A DNA stretch of 64,000 bases from Thermocrispum agreste DSM 44070. Lineage in GTDB: Bacteria; Actinomycetota; Actinomycetes; Mycobacteriales; Pseudonocardiaceae. The notes under the pieces were generated by a model. It saw only the letters and a program-made list of their open reading frames with translations, did no database searches and was not told the origin of the DNA. Both the position numbers and the translations under genes were made by a program. Numbering within the stretch: the stretch's first letter is position 1; every line of letters starts with the position of its first letter. Shown one piece after another: positions 1 through 8,642 of the stretch. The DNA lies in NCBI RefSeq assembly GCF_000427905.1, contig NZ_ATYX01000005.1, forward strand, positions 62,001 to 126,000. The letters are read 5' to 3'.

Positions 1-1477
1 GCGCCGCACCAGCTCCTCCTCGGCCCGTCCGGTCCGCTCCCGCACGGCCCGGCGCCAACCCTCGCCGGCCTCCAGCCGGGAGGCCAGCCGCTCGGCGACG
101 GCACGCACTTGGTCGGGGGCACTGCCGCCGAGCGCGTGCCTGCCGAGTGCGTTCCCCGCGGGGTCCATGGCTGCGGCTACCTCCTGGTCAGTCAGGTCGA
201 GCGTGAGCCCGAGCGTCTGTGCGGCCTGCTCCAGGCCTGCGGGCTGCAGCGCGTCCTGTCCCGCTTCGACTGCCGCCGCCACGGCGCGGCCGACAAGCCG
301 GTATGCGGTGCGGTAGTCGAGCCGGTGGTGCAACACCAGCCATTCGGCGAGATCCGCTGCCCCGGTGAAGTGGCTTCCCGCCGCCTCGAACAGCGCAGCT
401 CGCCGCACCCGAAGCGTGTCCACCACCCTCGCTGCCAGGGACACCAGTTGCTGTGCCAGTTCGACGACGGCTGCCAGCTCGCCGGAGGAGCGCAGCCAGT
501 TGTCCGTGCGGGCCGACGGCGTGCGCTGGTTGACCAGCAGCCCGGTTGTGCGTCCGATGAGCGTGTTCGCCCCGGAGCGGATCACCGCCAGCGCGTACGG
601 ATTGCGTTTCTGGGGCAGCAGCACGGACGCCCGGCACAGCGAGGCGTCCAGTTCGACGTACCCGAAGCCGGGACTGGTGAAGATCTCCAGGTCTTCGGCG
701 AGCCGGTCGGCGGTGGTCGCCGCCTGGGTGGCCGCCAGTGCGGCATCGGCCAGGCCGTCCACCGCCCACATCACGTCGCGCGTGTGCGGTCCGGGCGCGG
801 CGAAGCCCAGCGCTCTGCACAGGCGGTCCCGGTCCAGCGGCACGCGGCTGCCCGCCACCCCGCCGACACCGGCGGGACAGAAGTCGAACCAGCGGTACGC
901 GGCCTCCACCCGGTCCAGGTGGCGGGCGGCCTCGACGGCGAAACCGGCGAGGTAGTGCCCGAAGGTGGACGGCTGAGCCGGTTGCAGGTACGTCGTGTCG
1001 GCCCACACGGTGGCCGCTTCGTCCTCGGCACGCCGACGCAGCGCGGCCACGAAACCCGACACCGCTTCGTGCAGGGTCACCAGCCGTTCGCGCACGGCCA
1101 TCCGGAAGGCGATCCGGCCCGCTTCCCGCCTGGTTCGGCCGGTGTGCAGCCAGCCGGCGACTTTGCCCAACCGTCGTTCCAGTTCACGTTCGCGGCTGTT
1201 GTAGGCGTCGCCGTAGACGGCGTCGTAGGGGAATGCGTCGGCCGGGGTGCGGACGAACTCCAGCAGGACCCGCAGCAGTTCCGCCATGTCCGATGGGGGG
1301 GATGACCCCGACGTCGTGCAGCTCGAGCACGTGCGCCAGGTCCGCCAGGCCGAGCCCGCGATGCAGCAACGGCGCGTCGGCGAGTTCCGCCTGATACCCG
1401 GCCTCGACCAGTTCCGGAGCAGGCCCGGCGGCGATCCTGGTGTCGGCCCCGAGGTAGCCGTCCGGAGTGGTCGTCAT
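1..1477 (-). pseudogene. Argininosuccinate-lyase-like aspartase/fumarase enzyme (XcbD-like), frameshifted; 3' end beyond window
   Basis: The start ATG (1477-1475) overlaps the stop of the upstream PLP-enzyme gene as ATGA, so the two are translationally coupled. The protein opens normally (MTTTPDGYLGADTRI...) for about 60 codons, then loses frame at a run of seven G on the + strand (1295-1301). Removing one base restores the continuation V-I-P-P-S-D-M-A-E-L-L. The rest has the aspartase/fumarase fold, including a signature loop SVLLPQKRNP in place of the usual GSSxMPxKxN. It stays open to base 1, so the C-terminus lies outside the window. Family knowledge: bacterial coenzyme M operons contain two such lyases, one of which decarboxylates sulfoacrylate to ethenesulfonate. 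I infer that role for this or the neighbouring lyase. The frameshift may be real or a homopolymer sequencing error. Confidence 0.75.
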
Positions 1478-2442
1478 ACCGGCCCCTTCCTGGCGAACAG
1501 CGTTGCCGATCCCCCGGTGACCAGGAACACCACCGGCCCCTCCAGCCGGTCCGAGCGAGCGTGCGCGATCAGCGCGGCCATCGCCTTGGCGCCGAACACC
1601 GGGTCGAGCAGGATTCCCTCGGTGCGTGCCACCAGGGCGGTGGCTTCGTCACCGGCATCCGACGGCTTGCCGTAGCCGGGGCCGATGTAGCCGTCGAGCA
1701 CGTGCACGTCGTCCGCCTCGCCGCGCATCGCAACCAGATCCGCTGCGCCGTCGGACAGGTGCGCCACCCGCTGCAGGCACTCCCGGACGGGGCGGCTGAC
1801 GCTGACCCCCACCACCCGGTACGCACTGCCCAGCCACCGGGCTGCGGCCACCAAGCCGGCCTGGGTGCCGCAGGAGCCGGTCGCCAGCCACAGCGTCGCC
1901 GGCTTCAGCCCGGCCTCGTGCAGCTGGCTGTCGAGTTCCAGCCCGGCAAGGAGGTATCCGACCGCGCCGAGTGCAGTGGCGCCGCCGCGAGGAATCGCAT
2001 ACGGCCGCCGTCCCGCCCGCCGCAGCCGGGCACACAGCTCGTCGATGGTCCTGTCGACCGAAGAGCGTTCGGCGTCACGGGTGTAGTGGATCGTCGCGCC
2101 CGCCCACCGGTCGAGCAGCAGGTTGCCCACCGGCCGGCCGGGGGTGCCGTAGAAGACCAGGTGTGGTTCGAGACCGCACCGGCGTGCAGCGAGCGCGGCC
2201 AGCGCCGCCCAGTTCGACTGCTCCCCCGCTCCGGTCACGATGCAGTCGCAGCCACGTTCCATCGCGTCGGCGACCAGGAACTCCAGGCCGCGCGCCTTGT
2301 TGCCGCCGAGCCCGAGTCCGGTCAAGTCGTCCCGTTTGAACCAGACGTCAACGCCGAGCTCGGCGGACAGCCGCGGCGCCGGGTGCAGTGGCGTCGGCAA
2401 TGTCGCCAGGGGCACCCGGGGCAGCGCGTCCAGTCCGTTCAC
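1474..2442 (-). CDS. PLP-dependent D-cysteine desulfhydrase / ACC deaminase family enzyme (XcbE-like, CoM synthase candidate)
   Basis: This 322-aa protein belongs to the tryptophan-synthase-beta-like fold II PLP family. The N-terminal motif KRDDLTGLGLGGNKARGLE contains the PLP Schiff-base lysine (about K49), and a Gly-rich phosphate loop GSCGTQAG follows near residue 195. The GTG start (2442-2440) overlaps the stop of the upstream lyase as GTGA, and its own stop overlaps the next ATG, so expression is coupled on both sides. Homologues are usually annotated as D-cysteine desulfhydrase or 1-aminocyclopropane-1-carboxylate deaminase. In the Xanthobacter CoM pathway such an enzyme (XcbE1) carries out thiolation of ethenesulfonate. 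The operon context makes that role more likely here than free D-cysteine breakdown, but the specificity is inferred. Confidence 0.85.
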   Translation of the reverse strand: MNGLDALPRVPLATLPTPLHPAPRLSAELGVDVWFKRDDLTGLGLGGNKARGLEFLVADAMERGCDCIVTGAGEQSNWAALAALAARRCGLEPHLVFYGTPGRPVGNLLLDRWAGATIHYTRDAERSSVDRTIDELCARLRRAGRRPYAIPRGGATALGAVGYLLAGLELDSQLHEAGLKPATLWLATGSCGTQAGLVAAARWLGSAYRVVGVSVSRPVRECLQRVAHLSDGAADLVAMRGEADDVHVLDGYIGPGYGKPSDAGDEATALVARTEGILLDPVFGAKAMAALIAHARSDRLEGPVVFLVTGGSATLFARKGPV

Positions 2443-3788
2443 TGCCCCACCACCCGGTCGATCAGCTGACCCGTCGCTCCCAGCGCGGCCGTCGGATCCA
2501 GGCAGCGGTCGATCTCCTCGGCGCTCAGGTAGGTGGCGACGGTGGCGTCGGTGGCGTCGGTGAGCAGAGCGGTGCGCAGGTCGATGCCGCGCTCACGCCC
2601 GGCCATCGCCGCGCGGTAGACGGCCTCGTGCGCGGCGTGCTTGCCGACGTGCGCGGCCAGTGCGTGCATGACCCGCTCGGACTGCAAGTAGCCGCTCGCG
2701 GCGTCGACGTTGGCACGCATCCGGTCGGCGTGAACCTGCAGGCCTTCCAGCAGCCGGACGGCCAGCCTCACCGCGGCGTGCGTGTACAGGCAGATCTCCG
2801 GCACGATCGCCCACTCGGCTTTCCATGCCCGTCCGTCGCGCTCGTGCTCGCTGACCATGCCCTCCACGGCCACGGCGGCGTCCGCGCGCACCAACCGGGC
2901 CAGCGTGACCAGGTGCTCGGACAGCTCGGGATTGCGCTTGTGCGGCATCGTGATGCTGCCGACCTGGCCGGGCGTGAACGGCTCGGACACCTCACCGATC
3001 TCCGGGCGCTGCAGCTGGTAGATCTCCTGCCCGATCTTGCCGACCGTGGCGGTGATCAACGCCAGCACACCGGCGAACTCCGCCACCGAGTCGCGTGCGG
3101 TGATCCACGGTATGTCCGGCACACCCAGTCCGAGCCGCCGCGCAAACGCCTCCAACAGGGGCAGGGCACGCTCGCCCCAGAACTCCATCGTGCCCAGTCC
3201 CCCGCCGAGCTGGACCATCTCCCAGCGGGACCGTCCCTCCGCCAGCCGGCTGCGATGGCGCCGCAGCTCGGCCGCCCACACCGCCGCCTTGAAGCCGAAC
3301 GTGATCGGCAGGCCGGGCTGCCCGTGCGTCCGCCCCGGCATGACCGTGTCCCGGTGGCGACGGGCCAGCGCGACGGCGGCCGACTCCAGCCGCGCGAGCT
3401 CGGTGACGACCAGGTCCGTCACGTCCCGCATGACCAGGGACGTCCAGGTGTCGGTCAGGTCCTGGACGGTCGCACCGTAGTAGACCCACTCCCTGGCGTG
3501 CTCGGGCAGCACTCGCCGCAGGCAGCGGATCAGGCCGAGTGTCGAGTGGCCGCAGGCCCTGGTCTCGGCGGCCACCTCCGCCAGGTCGAGCAACCCCACG
3601 TCGGCGTGCTCGGTGATCGCGGTGGCGGCGTCGGCCGGGACCAACCCCACCTCCGCCTGCGCCGTGGCCAGCGCAGCCAGCACGTCGAGCCAGCGTTGGA
3701 TCTTCGCCTCGTCGTCCAGCAGTGCGTGCACCTCGTCGGTGCCCCACAGGTGCCGGTAGAGCACGGAGTCGGTGATGTGGGCGCCCAT
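2439..3788 (-). CDS. Adenylosuccinate-lyase-like aspartase/fumarase enzyme (XcbC-like)
   Basis: This 449-aa lyase starts at the ATG for MGAHITDSVLYRHLWG. An upstream in-frame extension exists but lies inside the preceding gene, and the chosen start sits 5 bp after that gene's stop. Family signatures are clear: the HGQP block near residue 150 (GRTHGQPGLPITFG) and the mobile signature loop GSITMPHKRNPELSEHL near 260. Overall it resembles adenylosuccinate lyase (PurB) or 3-carboxymuconate cycloisomerase. Because it sits between comA and the PLP enzyme, a purine role is unlikely. In the bacterial CoM pathway a lyase of this family (XcbC1) eliminates phosphate from phosphosulfolactate to give sulfoacrylate, and I infer that activity here. 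Which of the two lyases does which step cannot be told from sequence alone. Confidence 0.85.
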   Translation of the reverse strand: MGAHITDSVLYRHLWGTDEVHALLDDEAKIQRWLDVLAALATAQAEVGLVPADAATAITEHADVGLLDLAEVAAETRACGHSTLGLIRCLRRVLPEHAREWVYYGATVQDLTDTWTSLVMRDVTDLVVTELARLESAAVALARRHRDTVMPGRTHGQPGLPITFGFKAAVWAAELRRHRSRLAEGRSRWEMVQLGGGLGTMEFWGERALPLLEAFARRLGLGVPDIPWITARDSVAEFAGVLALITATVGKIGQEIYQLQRPEIGEVSEPFTPGQVGSITMPHKRNPELSEHLVTLARLVRADAAVAVEGMVSEHERDGRAWKAEWAIVPEICLYTHAAVRLAVRLLEGLQVHADRMRANVDAASGYLQSERVMHALAAHVGKHAAHEAVYRAAMAGRERGIDLRTALLTDATDATVATYLSAEEIDRCLDPTAALGATGQLIDRVVGQ

Positions 3789-3793
3789 GACGC

Positions 3794-4705
3794 TCACCCG
3801 GCCGTGATCGGTTGCTCCGCTGGGTGGAGCCCGACGAGCATGCGCAGCGCGCCGCGCACCTCGTCCAGATTCGAGCCCCACGGTACGACGACGGAGCTGC
3901 CGACCTGCTGCACACCGCGCTCCAGCAGGCAGCACTTGGCCAGGGTCGGTTGCGCCGTCGCGGCCAGGTCGTGCGTGCTCCGTGGACAGATGTCCACCCG
4001 CGGCGCGTCGTTTCCGTAGAAGTGGCGATGGAACTGCACGGAACGCTCACAGCCGACGAGCGTCCAGTCCAGGCGTTCGGCGGGCCGGGTGTCGAGGAAT
4101 TCCAGTCGCCCGGCGATGTGCGTCCCCGCGCCACGGCAGGGCAGGAGATACGTGTCGGCCGGGTGCTCGGCCGCCAGCGTGCGCAGGTCGAGCACGTCCG
4201 CCACGAGCTCGATCGGCGGCAGCTGCTCGTCGAAGGCGATCGCCTGCTCGGCCATCGCCACAAGCTTCGGCGGTTCGGGCGGCACGACCTCGGTGACGGC
4301 GATCCGCACCGGCTGCGGCCGCCAGATGAAGTTGACGTGCTCGTGGCGGCCCTGTACCAGGTAGGCCTTGGCACCTGGCCGGGCGTGCGCCTGTGCGGCG
4401 CGGGCCAAGGCGGTGGCGTTGCCGACGTCCGTCTCCGGCGAGTGCACGAACACGACTTCCGGGCCCGCTGCCAGCACGCGCGCCTCGACGACCGGGGAGA
4501 ACAGCGGCTCGTCGGACTCCCTGCGCACCGCGACCAGGGCGACGCGGTCCCCGTTGCGCAGGGCCAGGTAGTCGGTGCGGCGGTACACCTCGCGGCCGAG
4601 CAGCCACGCCTCCACGGCTTCCGGGGTCAGGTCCAGGTCCGTCTCCTGTACCGACAATCCGCGGTACGGGCGGGTGATCGTGTTCGGCGCGGGCAGCGGG
4701 ATCAT
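3794..4705 (-). CDS. Unrecognised 303-aa protein embedded in the coenzyme M operon
   Basis: The ATG start (4705-4703) overlaps the comA stop as ATGA, and the gene ends 5 bp before the next start, so it is an integral operon member. I recognise no domain with confidence. It is soluble, without signal peptide or membrane segment. It has five cysteines, all in the C-terminal 115 residues (C190, C219, C240, C258, C259), and several histidines including H121 and H123 (GRHEHVNF). It appears mixed alpha/beta with a well-conserved-looking core, for example LLPCRGAGTHIAGRLEF and VGCERSVQFHRHF. The published bacterial CoM route ends with a reduction step. As the only operon gene without an assigned family, this protein is a candidate for that step, or for sulfite or thiol handling. 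Function is unproven. Confidence 0.8.
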   Translation of the reverse strand: MIPLPAPNTITRPYRGLSVQETDLDLTPEAVEAWLLGREVYRRTDYLALRNGDRVALVAVRRESDEPLFSPVVEARVLAAGPEVVFVHSPETDVGNATALARAAQAHARPGAKAYLVQGRHEHVNFIWRPQPVRIAVTEVVPPEPPKLVAMAEQAIAFDEQLPPIELVADVLDLRTLAAEHPADTYLLPCRGAGTHIAGRLEFLDTRPAERLDWTLVGCERSVQFHRHFYGNDAPRVDICPRSTHDLAATAQPTLAKCCLLERGVQQVGSSVVVPWGSNLDEVRGALRMLVGLHPAEQPITAG

Positions 4706-5466
4706 CGGTGCACCCTTGCGGTGTCCGCTCGCAGGCCCAGCCGCAGGGTTTCCACCGCGAGCGCATCCTCCAGCGGAATGTTGCCCAGGTTCACCTGCGG
4801 TCCGAAGTGGTCGATCAGCCACACCTGCTGCGGCTTGCGCGGTGCCTCGAAGATGACCCGGTCGACCGGCAGGCGCGTCTGGATCTCCTCGATCAGCTCG
4901 GTGCGCAGGCTGCCGTCGGGGTGATACAGCCCGACGGTGCCGCTCTCCCGGCCTTCCACCACCACCCAGCGGGCTCCGGCGGCCAGGTCGGATTCCATCT
5001 CGTCCACCCAGTCGGCGGCGACCACCGGCACCGTGCTGTCCTTGGCGCCGGTCTCGGCGAGCACGGTGAAGTCCGTGGACAGTCGCCGGATCAGCTCGGC
5101 CTTGCGGTCCCGGCCGATCGCGCACAGCCCGTCGGAGACCTCGACGGCGGCGACGCCGATCCCGTTCGCCCACTCCACGAGCTGGTCGACCTTGTCCTGC
5201 GCGTAGCAGATTTCCAGCAGTGTTCCCCCCAGGCAGAGAGTGATGCCCGCCGACCGGCACAGCATCGCCCGGTCCTTGGCTGCCGGGTCGACGTACGCGG
5301 TGCCCCAACCGATCTTGAGCACGTCGACCAGGTCACCGGCCTGGGTGAGCACGGCCTCCAGATACGGCACCGGCACGCCCCTGTCGAGCACATGGGTGAC
5401 TCCTGCGCTGCGCGGTTTGCCCGGGCGAGCAGGCAGGTCCAAGAACCCCGGCGAATCCCACACCAC
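4702..5466 (-). CDS. comA: Phosphosulfolactate synthase (ComA/XcbB family), first step of coenzyme M synthesis
   Basis: This 254-aa TIM-barrel protein matches the ComA family throughout: FLDLPARPGKPRSAGVTHV at the N-terminus, LKIGWGTAYVD, LCLGGTLLEICYA, GVAAVEVSDGL, LAETGAKD, WVVVEGRESG and VIFEAPRKPQQVW. The family adds sulfite to phosphoenolpyruvate to give (R)-2-phospho-3-sulfolactate, in methanogens and in Xanthobacter for CoM and in Bacillus for sulfolactate. I start it at GTG 5466-5464, with GGGAGG about 9 nt upstream; a second GTG follows directly. It is the promoter-proximal gene of a five-gene operon and overlaps the next ATG. With epoxyalkane:CoM transferase divergent and two lyases plus a PLP enzyme downstream, CoM rather than sulfolactate is the probable product. 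Confidence 0.92.
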   Translation of the reverse strand: MVWDSPGFLDLPARPGKPRSAGVTHVLDRGVPVPYLEAVLTQAGDLVDVLKIGWGTAYVDPAAKDRAMLCRSAGITLCLGGTLLEICYAQDKVDQLVEWANGIGVAAVEVSDGLCAIGRDRKAELIRRLSTDFTVLAETGAKDSTVPVVAADWVDEMESDLAAGARWVVVEGRESGTVGLYHPDGSLRTELIEEIQTRLPVDRVIFEAPRKPQQVWLIDHFGPQVNLGNIPLEDALAVETLRLGLRADTARVHR

Positions 5467-5596
5467 GATTGCCGACCTCCCGCACGACGCCGCTGGTAGT
5501 GCCTTCGACCGTAGGCGGCGGCAGCCGGGGCGTCTGTGTCCTGCCGGTACCAACGTCACCCGGCGCTTCGGCCCGCTGGGACATAGGAGCGCGGGC

Positions 5597-6439
5597 TTGC
5601 CTTCCCTACCCGGGTTGCCGATCTACTCGACGCTGTACGCGCCGACCTGCGTCGGTGAGGTGCGCCGGGAGCATCCGTTCCACCTGGCCAACCTGCGCGC
5701 GGTGCGCAAGGCGACCAACAAGCCGGTGAAGATCTCCTACACCGGCATCCAGGTACTCGCCGCGGCCACCAACAACCAGTACTACAAGGAGACCAAGGAG
5801 CTGGCGCTGGCCATCGCGAAGGCCTTCAACGAGGACTTCAAGGAGCTGGCCGACAACGGTGCCGACATCATCCAGCTGGACGAGTTCGTGTGGCCGTACG
5901 GCATGGGCGACTGGGAGATCGAGGCGCTCAACAAGGCGGTGGAAGGTGTGGACTGCCAGTTCTGGGTGCACACCTGCTGGGGCAACTACTCCGGCACGCC
6001 CGGCTACTTCCCGGACGAGGCCCCGCGCGAGTTCGGTGCGTGGGTGCTCGACCAGCGGCCCAGCGACGCCCCCGCCCCGGAGCGGGCCCGGGCCCTGTTC
6101 CCGCACGTGCTGGACGCCAACATCGACGCACTGAACTACGAGGTCGGCCGCACCGGGCCGGACGACCTCAAGCCGCTGGCCGAACACAACTGGAGCAAGC
6201 CGTTCGTGGCCGGTGTCATCGACGTCAAGTCGACGGTGACGGAGACCGCCGACGAGGTGGCCGACCGCATCCGGCAGGTGCTGGAGTACGTGCCGGCCGA
6301 GCGCCTCGGGCTGACCACCGACTGCGGCCTGATCAACCTGCCGAGGATGATCGCGCAGAGCAAGCTCAGGGCGCTGGCCGACGGCGCTCGCATCGTGCGC
6401 CGGGAGCTGGCGGCCAAGCGCGAGCCGCAGCCTGCCTAG
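5597..6439 (+). pseudogene. etnE: Epoxyalkane:coenzyme M transferase (2-hydroxyalkyl-CoM lyase), 5'-truncated
   Basis: The 280 residues from YSTLYAPTCVGEVRREHPF onward match the MetE-C-like, zinc-dependent epoxyalkane:CoM transferase (EtnE/XecA). The block VKSTVTETAD (6224-6253) is, from memory, the conserved block targeted by EaCoMT primers. The zinc ligands His-x-Cys (WVHTCWGN) and a later Cys (TTDCGLINLPR) are present. Full-length enzymes have about 370 aa and an N-terminal NYPNPRWYD-like block, which is absent: upstream DNA is comA on the other strand plus 130 bp of non-homologous sequence. An in-frame TTG at 5597 with AGGAG 7 nt upstream could still start a shortened protein, but the first barrel strands would be lost. 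Its TAG stop overlaps the convergent gene's stop (CTAG at 6436-6439). Confidence 0.85.
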
Positions 6440-7023
6440 CCCCGTCGGCGGGAAGCTGTCGCGGCCGGTTCGCCCGGCCGCGACATTTCCATGATCACGG
6501 CGGGATCGTAGACCACGTTGATGCTGCTGCCGAGCCTGCCGATGTCCGCCCCGTACAGGTGCAGGGAGATGGCGATCTCGTCGCCGGCGCAGCGCACATG
6601 GTGGATGTCGCGGCCGACCGGTGGAAGCCCGGTGACCGTTCCGGCGACGTTGTGGAACTCCCCGGTGGGCCGCAACCGCGGGCGGCCCGTGGTGTCGCGG
6701 GTGACGTCGAAGCGCTTCTCCACCTCGTGGCCGGCGTGCACGCCCGTGATGCACCAGGCGACGTGGTCGTGCACCGGTGTCTCCTGGCCGGGCAGCCACA
6801 CCAGAGCGACGACGGAGAACCGTCCCTTTTCGTCCACGTGCAGGATGTGCTGCCGGTAGTGGTCGGGGTCCGGCTCCATTTCCTTGCGCTCGAGAAGCCG
6901 TTCGTCGCCGATGATGTCGGCGAGCATGGTCTGCGCCGATGCCGGCAGCTGCTCCGGATCGTCGACGTGGTCGGCGACGCGTGTGAGCCGGTCGGTGAAC
7001 ATCCGCATGAGTGTGCTGGGCAT
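6436..7023 (-). CDS. Cysteine-dioxygenase-type thiol dioxygenase (cupin)
   Basis: This 195-aa cupin has the thiol dioxygenase active site: the iron ligands His85 and His87 in PVHDHVAWC, a third His at 141 or 142 (DIHHV), and the Ser153-His155-Tyr157 set in AISLHLYGAD. The last three fall at the numbers used for cysteine and 3-mercaptopropionate dioxygenases. The ATG at 7023 is preceded by GGGAGG with 7 nt spacing; upstream in-frame codons lack an RBS. Family members oxidise a thiol to a sulfinate with O2. Convergent with the CoM-transferase remnant and next to the CoM operon, it could oxidise CoM or supply sulfite for ComA by way of cysteine sulfinate. It could equally be an ordinary cysteine dioxygenase. 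Substrate is inferred only. Confidence 0.82.
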   Translation of the reverse strand: MPSTLMRMFTDRLTRVADHVDDPEQLPASAQTMLADIIGDERLLERKEMEPDPDHYRQHILHVDEKGRFSVVALVWLPGQETPVHDHVAWCITGVHAGHEVEKRFDVTRDTTGRPRLRPTGEFHNVAGTVTGLPPVGRDIHHVRCAGDEIAISLHLYGADIGRLGSSINVVYDPAVIMEMSRPGEPAATASRRRG

Positions 7024-7189
7024 GGCGGGCGCCTCCCTTGGGTGATGCGCTGTCGCCGATTGTCCGCTTCTTCCGCGCTGCACACTTTGTCCTGGCAGGA
7101 CGAAAACCCCTCGGCACGATCGTGCACCGTCCGGCATGGACGCGGACGCAGGGCACCTGGGACGCCTAGGCTGGTGCGCAGGCTCCTGA

Positions 7190-8285
7190 TCACCCGGTCA
7201 CGTCGCTCGTTGCCCGGCCATGTGCCGCGGGCGGCCCGGCGTCGGCCGCCTCGTCCTCCTGCGGCGCGAAGGCGAAGCTGTGCAGCCCGGCGGATCCCAC
7301 CACGTACATCGTCTGCGACCGAAGGCTCCATGTCGCGCCCACCAGCGCGTCGTCGACCCGTGTCATGGCGGCCGCTGCCAGGGTGGGCATGGTCCGGACC
7401 TCCACGGCACCGGTCCTCGTCACGGCCGCCAGCCAGCTGCCGTCCGGGCTGAACGTCACCGACTTCACCGCGTGTGTGCCCACACTGAGCGTACGCGACT
7501 GCGAACCGGTCGTGACGTCCCACAACCGTACGAATCCGCTGGCATCCCTCGTGGCGAGACGCCTGCCGTCCGGGCTGAACACGACCGCCTCTGCGACGCT
7601 GTCGGGGCTGTGCAGGGTCCGCTGGAGCGCCCCCGTCGCCGCATCCCACAGCCGTACTGATCCGTTCGCGTAGCAGGCAGCGATGCAAGCAGCATCCGGG
7701 CTGGGCGTCACTGAGCACACCGGGCCACTCGCGCCGTCGATCCTGCGCAGGTACTCCCCGGTCGTCGCGTCCCACAGGCGGACGGCGCCGTCGTGCCCTC
7801 CGGCGGCCAGCCAACTGCCGTCCGGGCTGAAGGCCAGAGACTTCACTTCGCTGCTACCGGCATGGAGCGTGTCCAGCAGGGCTCCGGTTGCTGCGTCAAG
7901 CAAACGGACGTCGCTGGCCGAGGCGACCGCCAGAAAGGCGCCGCTCGGCTTCACCGCCACCGCCGTGCAGCCCGGCCACGATCCCGACCGTGCGGCGCCC
8001 TTCCCCGCACGCGGCGTGCACGACCTGGTCGACCTCGTCTCGCGGAACCATCCAGTGTTCGGGATCGCCGGCCTTCGGCGGCGCCAGCACGACCCCGTCC
8101 TTGTTGGTCAGCAGCACGTGGACGGAGAGCACGGTCCCCACCACGGCCGCGATCGCGGCGATGATGTCCGCGACGATGGCGGCCGTCTCCCACCCGGACA
8201 GCACGAACGCCGTGACCATGTGTGCCACGGCAGCGACCCCCACTGCCCACACCGTGGCGATGGCCCACCATCTCAGCCTGGACAT
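7190..8285 (-). pseudogene. Remnant of a membrane-anchored NTPase/WD40-repeat protein
   Basis: Two adjacent reading frames look like the ends of one larger protein. The first (8285 down to about 7965) encodes two hydrophobic helices (TVWAVGVAAVAHMVTAFVL and IVADIIAAIAAVVGTVL) followed by VPRDEVDQVV and RRTVGIVAGLHGGGG, which resembles the start of a STAND-type P-loop (normally GITTALxGAGGFGKTTL). The frame then shifts and the second part (7960-7190, 256 aa) is a run of about five WD40 repeats with FSPDGSWLAA and VRLWDATTG motifs. The NTPase core expected between them is missing. I read this as an internal deletion with frameshift. The WD40 part alone could still be translated, but no good RBS is seen for it. 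Confidence 0.6.
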
Positions 8286-8642
8286 GGTGACATTCTGTCA
8301 GCAGCTGGTCTCATGCGGTATCCGAAAATGCCACTTCTTCCTCCGAGAGCGGCTTTCGGTTGCGCAGATTCTTGGGCGCGTTGCGCCGCCGCCAGGCGCG
8401 GCCGCTCATGTCACGGATCGGTGTCGAAGACCTCTTTTCCCGCCATCAGGCCCCGGACGATCGGGAAGCTCCAGAAAATTGGCACGTTCGGCAGTAGCAA
8501 GCCGTGCCCAGACCTGCCGTGTCGTAGTGGTCGTGTTCGGCACGGATGTCATGAATGAGCTTCGGTGAGCCCGATCACCGATACGCACGAACGTCAGCGG
8601 TAGCAGCCAGGCAGGACGTCGTGATCGTCGAAGGACGACGCC
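8286..8642. other. Intergenic stretch, about 360 bp, no convincing gene
   Basis: The base composition is somewhat less G+C-rich than in the neighbouring genes. A short minus-strand reading frame (8663-8406) has no recognisable domain, weak codon bias and no clear RBS. The stretch may hold the promoters of the flanking genes or decayed DNA; I see no stem-loop worth naming. Confidence 0.4.

Noticed and set aside
2439-3788. Adenylosuccinate lyase of purine synthesis (purB)
   Set aside because: The fold is right, but the gene is overlapped on one side and flanked closely on the other by CoM-pathway genes, with no purine gene nearby.
2388-4019. A 543-codon plus-strand frame opposite the CoM-operon lyase
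   Set aside because: Composition bias only. The opposite strand encodes the aspartase/fumarase signature.
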